In this document: one piece after another, positions 8,433-16,885 of the stretch
Numbering within the stretch: the stretch's first letter is position 1
Layout: every line of letters starts with the position of its first letter
Origin: Bradyrhizobium sp. dw_411
Lineage (GTDB): Bacteria; Pseudomonadota; Alphaproteobacteria; Rhizobiales; Xanthobacteraceae
Direction: 5' to 3'
NCBI RefSeq assembly: GCF_018449695.1
Contig: NZ_JAAVUY010000012.1
Coordinates: 62,001-126,000 of the forward strand
Length of the DNA: 64,000 nt
Position numbers and translations under genes: made by a program
Notes under the pieces: generated by a model
The model's input: the letters and a program-made list of their open reading frames with translations, nothing else
Told to the model about the DNA's origin: nothing
The model's database searches: none

Positions 8433-8942
8433 TTACCGCGTCGGCTTCGGCTGCTGGCGGCGACGGTCGCTCGCCGGCTGATAGGCGATCCGCGAGTGAT
8501 GGGCGCAGTAGGGCAGGCTGGTCAGCGCCTTGCCGCCGCAGAAGAAGAACTCGGAACTGGAGGGATCGCCGATCGGCCAATGGCAGGTCGCCTCGTTGAG
8601 TTCCAGCAGCGACAGCCGCTGGCTCATCGGCACGACATTGTCATAGGCGACCGGATCCGGCTCAAGCTCGACCTCGAAGGCGTGGGCCAGCGCGGTGTTG
8701 CCGCGCGAAACCGGGCGCGATACCCGCATCATGTGCTGAGCCGGCCGAGCCTTGCGTTGCCGCGGTGCCGCCGAGGAGGGACTCTTGGCGCGACCGGAAA
8801 GTCCCAGGCGGTGGACTTTGCCGATCACCGCATTTCGGGTCACGTTACCAAGTTCTGCGGCAATCTGGCTCGCCGAAAGCCCGGCTTCCCAGAGTTTCTT
8901 CAGTTGCTCGACGCGATCGTCAGACCAGGTCAGTACCGTCAT
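8433..8942 (-). CDS. gcrA: Cell-cycle regulator GcrA
   Basis: A 169-residue sigma70-associated cell-cycle regulator confined to alphaproteobacteria. GcrA recruits RNA polymerase to promoters carrying CcrM-methylated GANTC sites. The N-terminal helix-turn-helix begins MTVLTWSDDRVEQLKKLW, followed by SASQIAAELGNVTRNAVIGK. The C-terminal sigma-interacting domain ends with CHWPIGDPSSSEFFFCGG and YCAHHSRIAY, whose Cys/His pattern is conserved. The start at 8942 (ATG) is chosen because the homologous domain begins there; the frame is open for 45 more codons upstream but that stretch is unlike the family. The upstream region holds three GANTC sites. Confidence 0.94.
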   Translation of the reverse strand: MTVLTWSDDRVEQLKKLWEAGLSASQIAAELGNVTRNAVIGKVHRLGLSGRAKSPSSAAPRQRKARPAQHMMRVSRPVSRGNTALAHAFEVELEPDPVAYDNVVPMSQRLSLLELNEATCHWPIGDPSSSEFFFCGGKALTSLPYCAHHSRIAYQPASDRRRQQPKPTR

Positions 8943-9020
8943 CGCACTCTTTCCTTCGCGTTGCGCCGGCCGGTCAGGGGCCGCGCTGCGGTGCCAAAGC
9001 TCTAAAAATCCCAGCGGACA

Positions 9021-9166
9021 GAATCCCTTAGCCCTCGCCGGGCGCGAAATTTGCGCCCGAACGTTTACGCCAAACACCAGCGACTAAGAGGGTCAGTACT
9101 GCCGCACGAGATGTCGTACCCGACAGCCGAGAAGCTACAATATGGCGTGACTCCGGCGCAAGAGTC
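9021..9166. promoter_or_regulatory. Three GANTC (CcrM methylation) sites upstream of gcrA
   Basis: GAATC at 9021-9025, GACTC at 9149-9153 and GAGTC at 9162-9166 lie in the gap upstream of gcrA. The last two are inverted relative to each other and 13 bases apart. GANTC is the CcrM target read by GcrA. Their role here is inference; about two sites would be expected by chance in this 436-base gap. Confidence 0.35.
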
Positions 9167-9246
9167 CGCATCGTTGCGTCCACATGTTCCGTTATTTAAG
9201 CACTGTAATCGGCCTTTTCCACGGCACCGCAATTCTACGGGGACTG

Positions 9247-9274
9247 TTGACACCTATCGCCGCGCGCATAGAAT
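9247..9274 (+). promoter_or_regulatory. Sigma70-like promoter in the argD leader
   Basis: TTGACA (9247-9252) and TAGAAT (9269-9274) are separated by 16 bases, close to the housekeeping consensus. Transcription would begin near 9281, almost at the base of the hairpin at 9283-9307, and run towards argD. Confidence 0.55.
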
Positions 9275-9282
9275 GATTGCCA

Positions 9283-9316
9283 CGTGCCGCCCCGAAAAGG
9301 CGGCACGTTTTGTTTT
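9283..9316 (+). terminator. Intrinsic-terminator-like hairpin in the argD leader
   Basis: CGTGCCGCC (9283-9291) pairs perfectly with GGCGGCACG (9299-9307) around CCGAAAA and is followed by TTTTGTTTT. It lies immediately downstream of the putative argD promoter, so it could attenuate argD, define a very short RNA, or protect the mRNA 5' end. Confidence 0.6.
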
Positions 9317-9329
9317 CCGAGGCTGATTG

Positions 9330-9359
9330 TTGATGCGATCGCGTCAATGCGCGCATCAA
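9330..9359 (+). promoter_or_regulatory. Second leader hairpin before argD
   Basis: TTGATGCG (9330-9337) is complementary to CGCATCAA (9352-9359) with a 14-base loop. With the hairpin at 9283-9307 it gives argD a structured leader. No known riboswitch class was recognised. Confidence 0.35.
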
Positions 9360-9387
9360 GAACAGTCCAAACGTTCAAGTGATCGCC

Positions 9388-10599
9388 ATGACCAAGAGCG
9401 CCACGTCGCATCTGCTTCCCGTATTCGCCAGGGTCGATCTCGGTTTCGAGCGCGGCGAGGGTGCATGGTTGGTCGCCACCAATGGCGAGCGTTATCTCGA
9501 TTTCACCTCCGGCGTCGCGGTGAATGCGCTCGGCCATGCGCATCCGCATCTGGTCGCAGCCCTGCAGGAGCAGGCCACCAAGCTGTGGCACATGTCGAAC
9601 CTGTTCAAGAGCCCCGATGGCGAACGGCTCGCGGCACGGCTGTGCGAAGTGAGTTTCGCTGATTTCGTGTTCTTCGCAAATTCCGGCGCCGAGGCGATGG
9701 AATGCGCGATCAAGATCACGCGCAAACATCACGCCGCCAAGGGCCATCCGGAACGCTATCGCATCATCACCTTCGACGGCGCGTTTCACGGACGCACGCT
9801 GGCGACGCTGGCGGCAACCGGCTCGGCCAAATATCTCGAAGGCTTCGGGCCGCCGATGGACGGCTTCGATCAGGTGCTGCTCGGCGATCTCGACGCCGTC
9901 AAGAAAGCGATCGGCCCGCAGACCGCCGGCATCCTGATCGAGCCGCTGCAGGGCGAAGGCGGCGTGCGCGCCGCACCGCATGCGTTCTTTCGGGCGCTGC
10001 GCGAGCTTTGCGACGACAACGGCCTGCTGCTGGTTTTCGACGAAGTGCAGACCGGCATGGGCCGCACCGGCGAGCTGTTCGCGCATCAACGCCTCGGCGT
10101 CACGCCGGACGTGATGTCGCTGGCCAAGGCGCTCGGCGGCGGCTTTCCGATCGGTGCCTGTCTGGCGACCGCCGACGCGGCGGCCGGCATGACGCCGGGT
10201 TCGCACGGCTCGACCTTCGGCGGCAATCCGCTGGCGGTTGCGGCGGCCAATGCCGTGCTCGACGTGATGCTGAAACCGGGCTTCTTCGACCACGTGCAGA
10301 AGATGTCGCTGCTGTTCAAGCAGAAGCTGGCCTCGGTGGTCGATCGCCATCCGGACGTGCTCTCCGAAGTGCGCGGTGAGGGGCTGTTGATCGGCGTCAA
10401 GGCCGTGGTGCCGTCGACGGATCTGGTGGCGGCCCTGCGCGATCAGAAACTGCTCACGGTCGGCGCCGGTGACAATGTGGTGCGGCTGCTGCCGCCCTTG
10501 ATCGTCACTGAGGCGGAGATCGAGGAAGGCGTACAGCGGCTCGAGCGCGCCTGCACGGCGTTGTCGGGCGATCATTCAAAACGGGCGGCGGTGCTATGA
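9388..10599 (+). CDS. argD: Acetylornithine aminotransferase
   Basis: A 403-residue class-III PLP aminotransferase that converts N-acetylglutamate semialdehyde to N-acetylornithine in arginine synthesis; related enzymes also act on succinyl-diaminopimelate. Visible signatures are FANSGAEAMECAIK, FDGAFHGRTLATL, the cofactor-binding Asp in LVFDEVQTGMGRTG, and the Schiff-base Lys in MSLAKALGGGFPIGA. ATG 9388 is preferred; a GTG at 9379 would add three residues. The stop overlaps argF as ATGA, so the two arginine genes are translationally coupled. Confidence 0.93.
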   Translation: MTKSATSHLLPVFARVDLGFERGEGAWLVATNGERYLDFTSGVAVNALGHAHPHLVAALQEQATKLWHMSNLFKSPDGERLAARLCEVSFADFVFFANSGAEAMECAIKITRKHHAAKGHPERYRIITFDGAFHGRTLATLAATGSAKYLEGFGPPMDGFDQVLLGDLDAVKKAIGPQTAGILIEPLQGEGGVRAAPHAFFRALRELCDDNGLLLVFDEVQTGMGRTGELFAHQRLGVTPDVMSLAKALGGGFPIGACLATADAAAGMTPGSHGSTFGGNPLAVAAANAVLDVMLKPGFFDHVQKMSLLFKQKLASVVDRHPDVLSEVRGEGLLIGVKAVVPSTDLVAALRDQKLLTVGAGDNVVRLLPPLIVTEAEIEEGVQRLERACTALSGDHSKRAAVL

Positions 10600-11522
10600 G
10601 CAAGCCGCCGCGCCATTTTCTCGATCTCAACGAGCTTCCCACCAAAGAGCTGCGCAACATGCTCGACGCCGGTGTAGCGCTGAAGGCGAAGCAGAAGCAG
10701 GATGCCAAGCCGCCAAGGCCGCTCGAGGGCAAGACCCTTGCGATGATTTTCGAAAAGCCCTCGACCCGCACCCGGGTGTCGTTCGATGTCGGAATGCGCC
10801 AGCTTGGCGGTGAATCGATCATGCTGACCGGCGCCGAAATGCAGCTCGGACGCGGCGAAACCATCGCCGACACCGCGCGGGTACTGTCGCGCTATGTCGA
10901 TGCGATCATGATCCGCATCCTCAACCATGATGCGCTGCTTGAACTGGCCGCGCACGCCACCGTGCCCGTCATCAATGGGCTGACGCGGCGCTCGCATCCC
11001 TGCCAGGTGATGGCGGATCTGATGACGTTCGAGGAGCATCGCGGTCCGATCCAGGGCCGGACCATTGCCTGGACCGGCGACGACAACAATGTGCTGGCGT
11101 CATGGGCGCACGCGGCAGAGCGCTTTCGTTTTAATCTGCACGTCGCGACTCCGCCGCAGCTGGCGCCGAACAAGTCGATGAAGGACTGGATCAAGGCGAC
11201 GCAGGCGCCGATCGTACTTGGCAACGATCCCGAAGCCGCAGTGCGTGGCGCCGATTGCGTGGTCACCGACACCTGGTTCTCGATGGGGGACAAGGACGGT
11301 GAGCATCGCCACAATTTGCTGAAACCCTATCAGGTCAACGCCAAGCTGATGTCGCTGGCCAAACCCGATGCGCTGTTCATGCATTGCCTGCCCGCCCATC
11401 GCGGCGACGAGGTGACGGATGAAGTGATCGATGGTCCGCAGTCGGTGGTGTTCGACGAGGCCGAGAACCGCCTGCACGCGCAAAAGGGTATTTTGGCGTG
11501 GTGCTTCGGGACGGTGGCGTAG
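10596..11522 (+). CDS. argF: Ornithine carbamoyltransferase
   Basis: A 308-residue cytoplasmic enzyme that makes citrulline from ornithine and carbamoyl phosphate. The carbamoyl-phosphate loop is FEKPSTRTRVSF (around residue 55), the HPCQVMADL motif is present, the ornithine-binding segment is DTWFSMGD, and the catalytic Cys lies in FMHCLPAHRGDEV near residue 265. Length and motif order are normal for ArgF. It follows argD with a four-base overlap and is followed by a strong 20-base inverted repeat. Confidence 0.96.
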   Translation: MSKPPRHFLDLNELPTKELRNMLDAGVALKAKQKQDAKPPRPLEGKTLAMIFEKPSTRTRVSFDVGMRQLGGESIMLTGAEMQLGRGETIADTARVLSRYVDAIMIRILNHDALLELAAHATVPVINGLTRRSHPCQVMADLMTFEEHRGPIQGRTIAWTGDDNNVLASWAHAAERFRFNLHVATPPQLAPNKSMKDWIKATQAPIVLGNDPEAAVRGADCVVTDTWFSMGDKDGEHRHNLLKPYQVNAKLMSLAKPDALFMHCLPAHRGDEVTDEVIDGPQSVVFDEAENRLHAQKGILAWCFGTVA

Positions 11523-11541
11523 TTTTATTCGACGCGAGAAC

Positions 11542-11592
11542 TCTCAACGAGTCGTCCCGGCGAAGGCCGGGACGACTCGTTGAGATATTTTC
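11542..11592. terminator. 20-base perfect inverted repeat after argF (REP core with extended arms)
   Basis: Bases 11542-11561 are perfectly complementary to 11566-11585 around a GAAG loop, followed on the plus strand by TATTTT. The centre is the dispersed GTCCCGGC/GCCGGGAC element; the flanking arms (core TCTCAACGAGTC) extend it symmetrically. It probably ends the argDF transcript. Confidence 0.75.
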
Positions 11593-11642
11593 GGGCGTTC
11601 CAAGCCCTTCCGATTTACGCCGACCAACCCCAAATAAGCCCC

Positions 11643-12647
11643 ATGACCTCACAATCCCCCGACATCAAAATACCAGATGAAACCCCGGTCCGTGCGCCGT
11701 CGGCCGTTCCGGTCGACGATGCGGTGCTGCCGTTCGAGGTTGCGTCACTCGATCTGCGCGGCCGCCTGACCAGGCTCGGCCCTGCGCTCGACGACGTCCT
11801 CACCAAGCATGATTATCCGCCCGCGGTCGGTAAATTGCTCGGCGAGGCGATCGTGCTGACCACGCTGCTCGGCTCATCGCTTAAATTCGACGGCCGCTTT
11901 ATCCTGCAGACCCAGACCGACGGGCCGGTGTCGTTCCTGATCGTGGATTTCCAGGCACCGGATCGCCTGCGCGCCTATGCGCGCTTCGACGCCAAGCGGC
12001 TGGTCGACGGGCAGGATTCCGGAGCGCTGCTCGGAAAAGGTCATCTCGCCATGACCATTGATCAGGGCGCGGATATGAGCCGCTATCAGGGGCTGGTCGC
12101 ACTTGAGGGCAGCAATCTGGAAGACGCCGCCCATGAATATTTCCTGCGCTCGGAACAGATTCCGACGCGGGTTCGGCTCGCGGTCGGCGAAGAATGGCGC
12201 GGCGGCGGCGACGGGCCGAAACATCGCTGGCGCGCCGGCGGCATGCTGCTGCAGTTTCTGCCCAAGGCGCCGGAGCGGGCGCGGCAGGCTGACCTGCATC
12301 CGGGCGATGCCCCCGAAGGCGCGGTGACCCATGAAGTTGCCGAAGACGATGCCTGGGTCGAAGGCCAGTCGCTGATCTCGACCGTCGAGGATGTCGAACT
12401 GATCGATCCGGATCTGTCGGGCGAGCGGCTGTTGTACCGGCTGTTTCACGAGCGCGGCGTGCGGGTGTTCGCGCCGCTGCCGCTCCGCGCGAAATGTTCG
12501 TGCTCGCGCGACGCGGTATCGGCGATGCTCGGCAGCTTCGCCGCCCAGGATCGCGCCGACATGGTCAAGGATGGCAAGGTGGTCGTAACCTGCGAGTTCT
12601 GCAGCTCGGTCTACGAATTCACGCCGCAGGAAGCCGGCGTGGAATAA
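11643..12647 (+). CDS. hslO: Redox-regulated holdase chaperone Hsp33
   Basis: A 334-residue cytoplasmic chaperone that becomes active on oxidation and binds unfolding proteins. The C-terminal zinc/redox switch is visible as KCSCSRD (near residue 285) and CEFC (near 320), the CxC...CxxC pattern that binds zinc when reduced. The N-terminal fold has the family segments LLGEAIVLTTLLGSSLKF and GPVSFLIVDF. ATG 11643 is preferred over an in-frame start at 11580 because the longer form would begin inside the inverted repeat. It converges on the next gene with a six-base gap. Confidence 0.94.
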   Translation: MTSQSPDIKIPDETPVRAPSAVPVDDAVLPFEVASLDLRGRLTRLGPALDDVLTKHDYPPAVGKLLGEAIVLTTLLGSSLKFDGRFILQTQTDGPVSFLIVDFQAPDRLRAYARFDAKRLVDGQDSGALLGKGHLAMTIDQGADMSRYQGLVALEGSNLEDAAHEYFLRSEQIPTRVRLAVGEEWRGGGDGPKHRWRAGGMLLQFLPKAPERARQADLHPGDAPEGAVTHEVAEDDAWVEGQSLISTVEDVELIDPDLSGERLLYRLFHERGVRVFAPLPLRAKCSCSRDAVSAMLGSFAAQDRADMVKDGKVVVTCEFCSSVYEFTPQEAGVE

Positions 12648-12653
12648 CGGCGC

Positions 12654-13526
12654 TTATCCGACACGAATTCGATAACTCAGCGTGCGATGCTTGGCCGGTG
12701 CGATCTGCATCAGACCAGGCTTGTCGGTGAACTCGCCGTCGAAATCGACGGGGCTTGCAAAGCCATGCCAAGGCTCGATGCATAGCAATTGCGCGCCATC
12801 CAGTTTCGCCCACACCCCGAGTTCACGGAATCCCTGCCAGGCCACATCGATCGATGGGCCGCGATCGGCGCTGTAACGTACCGATGTGCTGGCAGGGCGA
12901 TCCAGAATGATCGCGTCGTCTTCAAAGAGCTGTTCCGAAAGGACGAGGGTTTTGCCCTGGATCGGCGTGGGCTCGGGAAGGGTTCGAAGCAATCCGTTTT
13001 TCAGGCGGCGGATCGGCGCGCTCTCTTCGCTGGAGAAGGTCAGCCGATAGGCCTCCTTGGGGAGTCCCGGCAGCAACGGCCAGTTGAAAGCCGGATGGCC
13101 GCCGATCGATGTAGGCAGCATTTCCTCGCCGGTGTTGGTGACTTCATAGCTCACATGCAGATCGGCTCTGTCCAGTGTGTAGGTGACCGCCAATTTGAAT
13201 GCGAATGGATAGCGGGCACGGGTTTCCGCATCATCGTTGAGAACCAGTGTGCACGATGCCGGCCCGCGCTCGGCCCAATCGAAACGACGGTCACGCGCAA
13301 AACCGTGCTGCGTCATCGGAAAGACTTTCCCCTGATGCCGCAACGCATCGTTCTTCAGCTTGCCGATGATCGGAAACAGGATCGGCGCATGGCGCGGCCA
13401 GACCGCGCCGGCCTGCCAGAGCAGCTCGAGCCCTTGCCTTTCTTTGAGCGAAACCAGTTCGGCGCCGTCCGGAGCGATGATCGCCGTGATGTCGTCACTG
13501 CGGAGTGTGTGGCGGTCTTTGTTCAT
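12654..13526 (-). CDS. Aldose 1-epimerase family protein
   Basis: A 290-residue protein of the galactose mutarotase-like beta-sandwich superfamily, LacX-type branch. Supporting segments are IIAPDGAELVSLKERQGLELLWQ at the N-terminus (key residues A, E and W), GGHPAFNWPL with the conserved His in the middle, and CIEPWHGFASP near the C-terminus. Such enzymes interconvert alpha and beta sugar anomers or sugar phosphates; the substrate cannot be read from sequence. ATG 13526 is chosen over an upstream start at 13574 because the conserved fold starts soon after it. There is no signal peptide, so it is cytoplasmic. Confidence 0.8.
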   Translation of the reverse strand: MNKDRHTLRSDDITAIIAPDGAELVSLKERQGLELLWQAGAVWPRHAPILFPIIGKLKNDALRHQGKVFPMTQHGFARDRRFDWAERGPASCTLVLNDDAETRARYPFAFKLAVTYTLDRADLHVSYEVTNTGEEMLPTSIGGHPAFNWPLLPGLPKEAYRLTFSSEESAPIRRLKNGLLRTLPEPTPIQGKTLVLSEQLFEDDAIILDRPASTSVRYSADRGPSIDVAWQGFRELGVWAKLDGAQLLCIEPWHGFASPVDFDGEFTDKPGLMQIAPAKHRTLSYRIRVG

Positions 13527-13689
13527 AGGGCACTCGCTTGGGGGCTCTCGCTCATGGTCCAAAAAGGTAAACATCGGATCGCCGGTCCGGGGTACAATTT
13601 CCTCGATATGTTGCCACTATATCACAGGCAGTTTTCCGATTTTGGCGTAAAAACCCTGCAAGCATAAGTTGATAGGTGGGGACGCCATC

Positions 13690-14475
13690 ATGAGGAAACT
13701 TCTTTTGGCAGGTAGCGTATTGGCGCTGTTCGCAGCCGCCCCTGCTTTGGCAGCGGATCTTCCGGCTCAGGCCATCCCGGCCAAGGCCCCGGTCTATATC
13801 CCGCCACCGATCTACAACTGGAACGGCTTCTATGTCGGCGGTCATGTCGGCGGTGGCTGGTCTTCGCAGCAAGCGACCGAGCTTGCTCCGGGCGTGGCGG
13901 CCTTTCCGACCGGGACCGTATTCAACAAAAACAACATGAGCGGCTTTTTCGGCGGCGTGCAGGGCGGCTTCAATTGGCAGGTCAGCAATGTCGTTTTCGG
14001 CATCGAAGGCGAATATTCCTGGGCCGACGTGAACGGCTCCGTCACGACCGTAAGTCCGGTCTTTGGCGGATTCAGCAGCAACGTGACGGCCAAGGACAAG
14101 GACTATGCGCTGGCAACAGGCCGTATCGGTTACGCCGCGGATAACTGGCTGTTCTTTGCGAAGGGCGGCGGCGCCTGGGGTCAGACCAGCTCGACCGGGA
14201 CCGGTCTGCTCGCAAACGGGACCGTGTTCGAAACAAATACCGCCAACTCCAACCGCAGCGGCTGGGTCGTTGGCGCGGGTGTCGAATGGGGCTTCGCGCC
14301 CAACTGGTCTGCCAAGGTCGAATACAATCACATCGATTTTGGCTCCAGCAACGTCACGGTTCTCGGCACCGTCACCGGCGCTTCGAGCATAAGCGTTTCG
14401 AATACGGTCGAGGTGGTGAAGGGCGGCGTCAACTATCGCTTCAACTGGGGCAGCCCCGTCGTCGCGAAGTACTGA
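13690..14475 (+). CDS. Outer membrane beta-barrel protein (Omp25/RopB family)
   Basis: A 261-residue porin-like protein of the small outer membrane family common in Rhizobiales. It has a signal peptide (MRKLLLAGSVLALFAAAPALA, cleaved before ADLPAQ), a proline-rich linker, then WNGFYVGGHVGGGW, the hallmark opening of the eight-stranded barrel. It ends in alternating hydrophobic strands, the last being VNYRFNWGSPVVAKY. GGTGGGGA precedes ATG 13690. A strong terminator follows. The likely role is structural, in envelope integrity; no specific ligand is suggested. Confidence 0.88.
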   Translation: MRKLLLAGSVLALFAAAPALAADLPAQAIPAKAPVYIPPPIYNWNGFYVGGHVGGGWSSQQATELAPGVAAFPTGTVFNKNNMSGFFGGVQGGFNWQVSNVVFGIEGEYSWADVNGSVTTVSPVFGGFSSNVTAKDKDYALATGRIGYAADNWLFFAKGGGAWGQTSSTGTGLLANGTVFETNTANSNRSGWVVGAGVEWGFAPNWSAKVEYNHIDFGSSNVTVLGTVTGASSISVSNTVEVVKGGVNYRFNWGSPVVAKY

Positions 14476-14501
14476 CGCTGCCGGGTTTTCCCGATGGCAG
14501 C

Positions 14502-14535
14502 AAAAAGGCCGGCGAACCTGCCGGCCTTTTATTTT
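14502..14535. terminator. Intrinsic terminator between the outer membrane protein and hydrolase genes
   Basis: AAAAGGCCGGC, a short GAACCT loop, and GCCGGCCTTTT followed by ATTTTG. The stem carries A and T tracts on both sides, so it can terminate both convergent genes. Confidence 0.85.
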
Positions 14536-14545
14536 GCGCGTTGGC

Positions 14546-15340
14546 CTAGCCGGCCGCCTCAAGGATCAAATTCGCGATCGTGTCCGGCTGCGAGATCAGG
14601 GAAAGATGGCTCGCTTTCACTTCGATCGTCTTCGCGCCCATTCGTTTCGCCATGAATCGTTCGAGCTCCGGATTGATGGTGCGGTCCTCCGTGGAGACCG
14701 CGTACCAGCTCGGCTTCGACCGCCAGGCGGCATGGGTCGTTTTACCGGCCAGCAGACTTCGCTTGAACGGGGCCTGGACGGCGTAAAGTACGCGCGCCTT
14801 TTCCGCGGGAAGGTCTCCGGCGAAGTCGCGCAGGAAGGCCTCTTCGCTCAACTGTCCCTCATCGCCGGACCAGACGATCCCTGCTGAGGCGGGTGGTGTC
14901 GGATATTGCTTGGCCAGCGCGGTGTAATCTTCGCCGGCATCGGGGGCCCGCGCCGCGACGTAAACAAGCGACGACACCTTCGGGTCCACACCGGCTTCGG
15001 TGACGATCATGCCGGCAAAGGAGTGACCGACCAGTACGGTCGGTCCTTCCTGCAGAGCGAGCGCGCGTTGCGTCGCCTCAACCGCGTCCTGCAGACTGGT
15101 CAACGGATTCTGCACCGCCGTGGCCCGGATGCCTTTTGACTGAAGTCTTGCAATGACTTCGGACCAGCACGATCCGTCGGCAAAAAGCCCATGCACAAGC
15201 ACGACGTTTCGGGCTTTTGGCAATGGTTGCGCCGCGGCCTTACTCTGCAGAAGCGGGATCGCCGCTCCGGCTGCCATCATGCCGACGAAGGCACGGCGAT
15301 TCATCCGATATCCCTGCGCGAGTTCATCCTGGTTGCTCAT
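14546..15340 (-). CDS. Exported alpha/beta-fold hydrolase
   Basis: A 264-residue alpha/beta hydrolase. The oxyanion region is VLVHGLFADGSCW, the nucleophile elbow is VGHSFAGM (Ser about residue 109), and the C-terminal His is in KASHLSLISQPD. The N-terminus reads MNRRAFVGMMAAGAAIPLL from residue 13, resembling a twin-arginine signal, so it is probably exported. The ATG at 15340 has AAGGAG eight bases upstream. Relatives include small esterases and the MenH/EstC-like group; the substrate is unknown. It lies downstream of the malonate genes but is separated by 63 bases and need not be part of that pathway. Confidence 0.8.
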   Translation of the reverse strand: MSNQDELAQGYRMNRRAFVGMMAAGAAIPLLQSKAAAQPLPKARNVVLVHGLFADGSCWSEVIARLQSKGIRATAVQNPLTSLQDAVEATQRALALQEGPTVLVGHSFAGMIVTEAGVDPKVSSLVYVAARAPDAGEDYTALAKQYPTPPASAGIVWSGDEGQLSEEAFLRDFAGDLPAEKARVLYAVQAPFKRSLLAGKTTHAAWRSKPSWYAVSTEDRTINPELERFMAKRMGAKTIEVKASHLSLISQPDTIANLILEAAG

Positions 15341-15403
15341 TGAAGTTCTCCTTTGCGTTGAATGATAATTGACTGTTGGCGATGTCGAGTTGGCGAAATT
15401 CGA

Positions 15404-16825
15404 TTACGGCTTCGCCTGCCGTTTCTTGTGGCCTGAGTTTGATGCCGGAGTATGTTCGGACAGCAGCGCATCCACCTCGGCGGAGCGCACGACCGCTCCG
15501 TCATTGACGAAAGCCTCATGGTTGCTCTCGATCGTTTCGAGGTCGTACAGATAGTTCACCATGACGCCGAACGATTCACTGATGCCGCGCGGATCGGTAT
15601 TCCCGAGCCAGTTGATCCGCTCAAGACGCGCGCCATTTCCCAAATGAAAGCGCGCGACAGGATCGGCCGGTTCTTGCGCCGTGGCGCGGTGGGTCAAATA
15701 GGTTGCGCAGAGATCCAGCAGTCGCGGCCTCAGGGATTCGTCTGGAAGCGCATCAGCCCCCGACTGGACCAGCGAGACGGCCTCTGCATCGTTCGTTGAA
15801 GCGGCTTGCTTCGCCAGCCATCGCCGGAATCCCGGCACAGGTGACAATGTTGAGAAACGTGTCAGATGCGGCAGCTCGCCCTTTAATTCTTCGACCACCT
15901 GCTTGATCAGGAAATTGCCAAAGGAAATTCCGCGCAGGCCGTCCTGGCAGTTCGATATCGAGTAAAAGATCGCCGTATCGGCAAGCGATGCGCGATTGCG
16001 GGCGGCTTCGTCGTCGGTATCCTGAACGAGCAATGGCTGAACGGCGCCCGCCAATCCCCGGACAAGGGCGACTTCCACAAAGATCAGCGGATCGTCCGGC
16101 AATGCCGGATGAAAGAAAGCAAAGCAACGGCGGTCCGGCGCCAGCCGGCGACGCAGATCATCCCAGCCGTGGATTTCATGCACCGCTTCGTAGGCGATCA
16201 GCTTCTCCAGGACGGCAGCCGGAGACTGCCAGTCGATGCGGCGCAGTTCGAGAAAACCCCGGTTGAACCATGATGCAAACAGGTGCTTCAGGTCGCGGTC
16301 GAGCAACTTCAAGGCTGGCTCGTCGCGCAAATGTCCGGCGATTTCCTTGCGCATCGCGACCAATGCGCTCGTGCCGCCGGGCGCCATATTCATGCGTCGC
16401 AACAGTTCCTGCCGGGGTGGATCGGCGGCCTGCGCCAGCACCGCTGCGGCCTCGGCCGTGGGGGCTGAGAGATAGGTCTCTGCCGCGACTCGCAGCATCG
16501 CCGTATCCGGCGTGAATTCCGCCGCCAAAAATCGCTGGAATTTCAGGCGATCTGCCGCGGCGAGGCTGCCGATGGCCTCGTGCAGTTCGCGCGAGACCAC
16601 CGCGCCGGAGGCTTCGCCACGTTCGGACAGCAATGCTTGCGCAAGCTTCCTGGCGTGGTCGAGTTGACTGACCGCGGCGATGGGCTGTCTTGCGCCGTTG
16701 CGCAAACCTAGCGTGCTGCGGAGGCGATCCAGCCAGGACGGGGACCTGGCGGAGTTGAGGCGGTTACCTGGCGATCCCTTGTCTGCAGAACGCGCATGGG
16801 GCGCCTTAACGGTATTCGATGTCAT
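15404..16825 (-). CDS. Malonyl-CoA decarboxylase
   Basis: A 473-residue single-polypeptide malonyl-CoA decarboxylase (MatA/MCD family) that yields acetyl-CoA and CO2. The N-terminal half is the helical oligomerisation domain. The catalytic GNAT-like domain shows FYSISNCQDGLRGISFGNFL, LTRFSTLSPVPGFRRWL and the C-terminal block HLGNGARLERINWLGN with GVMVNYLYDLE. ATG 16825 has AGAGGA upstream; the frame extends 13 codons further without support. It follows mdcA by 60 bases on the same strand. No malonyl-CoA synthetase (MatB) gene is present, so malonyl-CoA is presumably supplied by the MdcA-like CoA-transferase. Confidence 0.9.
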   Translation of the reverse strand: MTSNTVKAPHARSADKGSPGNRLNSARSPSWLDRLRSTLGLRNGARQPIAAVSQLDHARKLAQALLSERGEASGAVVSRELHEAIGSLAAADRLKFQRFLAAEFTPDTAMLRVAAETYLSAPTAEAAAVLAQAADPPRQELLRRMNMAPGGTSALVAMRKEIAGHLRDEPALKLLDRDLKHLFASWFNRGFLELRRIDWQSPAAVLEKLIAYEAVHEIHGWDDLRRRLAPDRRCFAFFHPALPDDPLIFVEVALVRGLAGAVQPLLVQDTDDEAARNRASLADTAIFYSISNCQDGLRGISFGNFLIKQVVEELKGELPHLTRFSTLSPVPGFRRWLAKQAASTNDAEAVSLVQSGADALPDESLRPRLLDLCATYLTHRATAQEPADPVARFHLGNGARLERINWLGNTDPRGISESFGVMVNYLYDLETIESNHEAFVNDGAVVRSAEVDALLSEHTPASNSGHKKRQAKP

Positions 16826-16885
16826 CTCGGTATCCTCTTCATCTGTCGATGTTACGTGCGGCAATCTTGCGGCCGGGCATCGCGG

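Noticed and set aside
9235..10575. 446-codon minus-strand open frame across argD.
   Set aside because: It is antisense to a well-supported aminotransferase, has His/Arg/Gln-rich composition typical of GC-rich shadow frames, and matches no family.
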